A stretch of 7,035 nucleotides of DNA from contig CABUOE010000116.1 of assembly GCA_902493155.1 (NCBI GenBank), positions 1-7,035 on the forward strand, read 5' to 3'. Positions 6,824 to 7,035 of the stretch are shown one piece after another. A model generated the notes under the pieces. It was not told the origin of the DNA and did not search any database. It saw only the letters and a program-made list of their open reading frames with translations. The number at the start of each line of letters is the position of its first letter. The first letter of the stretch is position 1. The DNA comes from an uncultured Eubacteriales bacterium (GTDB lineage Bacteria > Bacillota > Clostridia > Oscillospirales > Ruminococcaceae). Position numbers and translations under genes: made by a program.

Positions 6824-7035
6824 TCACTTCAGACCACACAGAAAATTTTCTACATTCAAATACTGAACACCCTCGGCAAACGTATCTTTTCCGCGATAAA
6901 GAACGAATTTACCGCTGATCGGGCCAAAGCGTTTTTCAACGATTTGGCATTTCTCTGCATCACGCAGATGAAGTGTCTGCTTTTCGTTGACCTCGGTGCT
7001 GTGCTTGATTTCATAAATGCGGCAATTTTGATTAG
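6824..7035 (-). CDS. C-terminal end of an ATP-binding protein, AAA+/DUF4143-like (partial)
   Basis: Reading the minus strand from 7033 gives 69 sense codons before a TGA at 6826-6824; the N-terminal part lies beyond the window. The visible tail begins NQNCRIYEIKHST and continues with HLRDAEKCQIVEKRFG, then GKFVLYRGK and QYLNVENFLCGLK. From memory of the family, an E-x-K element in a YEIKHS-like strand, followed by a conserved cysteine, a LYRG strand and a final N-V-x-x-F-L helix, is typical of the nuclease-fold tail (DUF4143) on AAA+ ATP-binding proteins widespread in gut bacteria. The ATPase motifs themselves cannot be seen here, so the call rests on this tail only. The 19-base gap and shared strand with the HipA-like gene suggest cotranscription. 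It may be a standalone housekeeping-type accessory gene or a functional partner of the kinase; the sequence does not decide this. Confidence 0.72.
   Translation of the reverse strand, partial: NQNCRIYEIKHSTEVNEKQTLHLRDAEKCQIVEKRFGPISGKFVLYRGKDTFAEGVQYLNVENFLCGLK

Overview
The window looks like an accessory stretch from a low-to-moderate GC Firmicute, most likely a gut Clostridia-type organism. This rests on the strong GGAGG-type ribosome binding sites, the compact gene spacing, and the family types present: a Fic toxin-like enzyme, a HipA-like kinase, the end of an AAA+/DUF4143-type protein, and a very large RecQ-like helicase. No rRNA, tRNA, CRISPR array, transposase or integrase is visible, so placement on a mobile element is inference only.

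Layout: (1) 12-617 (+) is a complete class III Fic-domain protein with an intact catalytic motif and its own C-terminal inhibitory helix. (2) 618-738 is a short gap with no clear gene, ending in a strong ribosome binding site. (3) 739-5550 (+) is a single 1603-residue protein that joins three nucleic-acid engines: an N-terminal DEDD-type 3'-5' exonuclease-like domain, a complete RecQ-like SF2 helicase, and a complete UvrD/Rep-like SF1 helicase, followed by a small C-terminal module. (4) 5551-5661 holds a long hairpin, probably a terminator serving two convergent transcription units. (5) 5662-6804 (-) is a HipA-like kinase. It is preceded on the same strand, 19 bases away, by (6) the last 69 codons of a protein whose C-terminus resembles AAA+ ATPases with a DUF4143 tail, running off the window edge at 7035.

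How the parts may relate: the flanking Fic and HipA genes are both post-translational modifiers of toxin type (AMP transfer and phosphorylation) and both are GC-rich. The helicase gene between them is visibly more AT-rich. An 8-base direct repeat lies at the Fic stop codon and again just before the hairpin. Removing the segment between the copies would place the hairpin 7 bases after the Fic stop. A plausible reading is that the exonuclease-RecQ-UvrD gene was inserted as a one-gene cargo between two convergent toxin-like genes, and that it acts in DNA processing, either repair or defence against foreign DNA. That role is inference. The domain content itself is read directly from the motifs.
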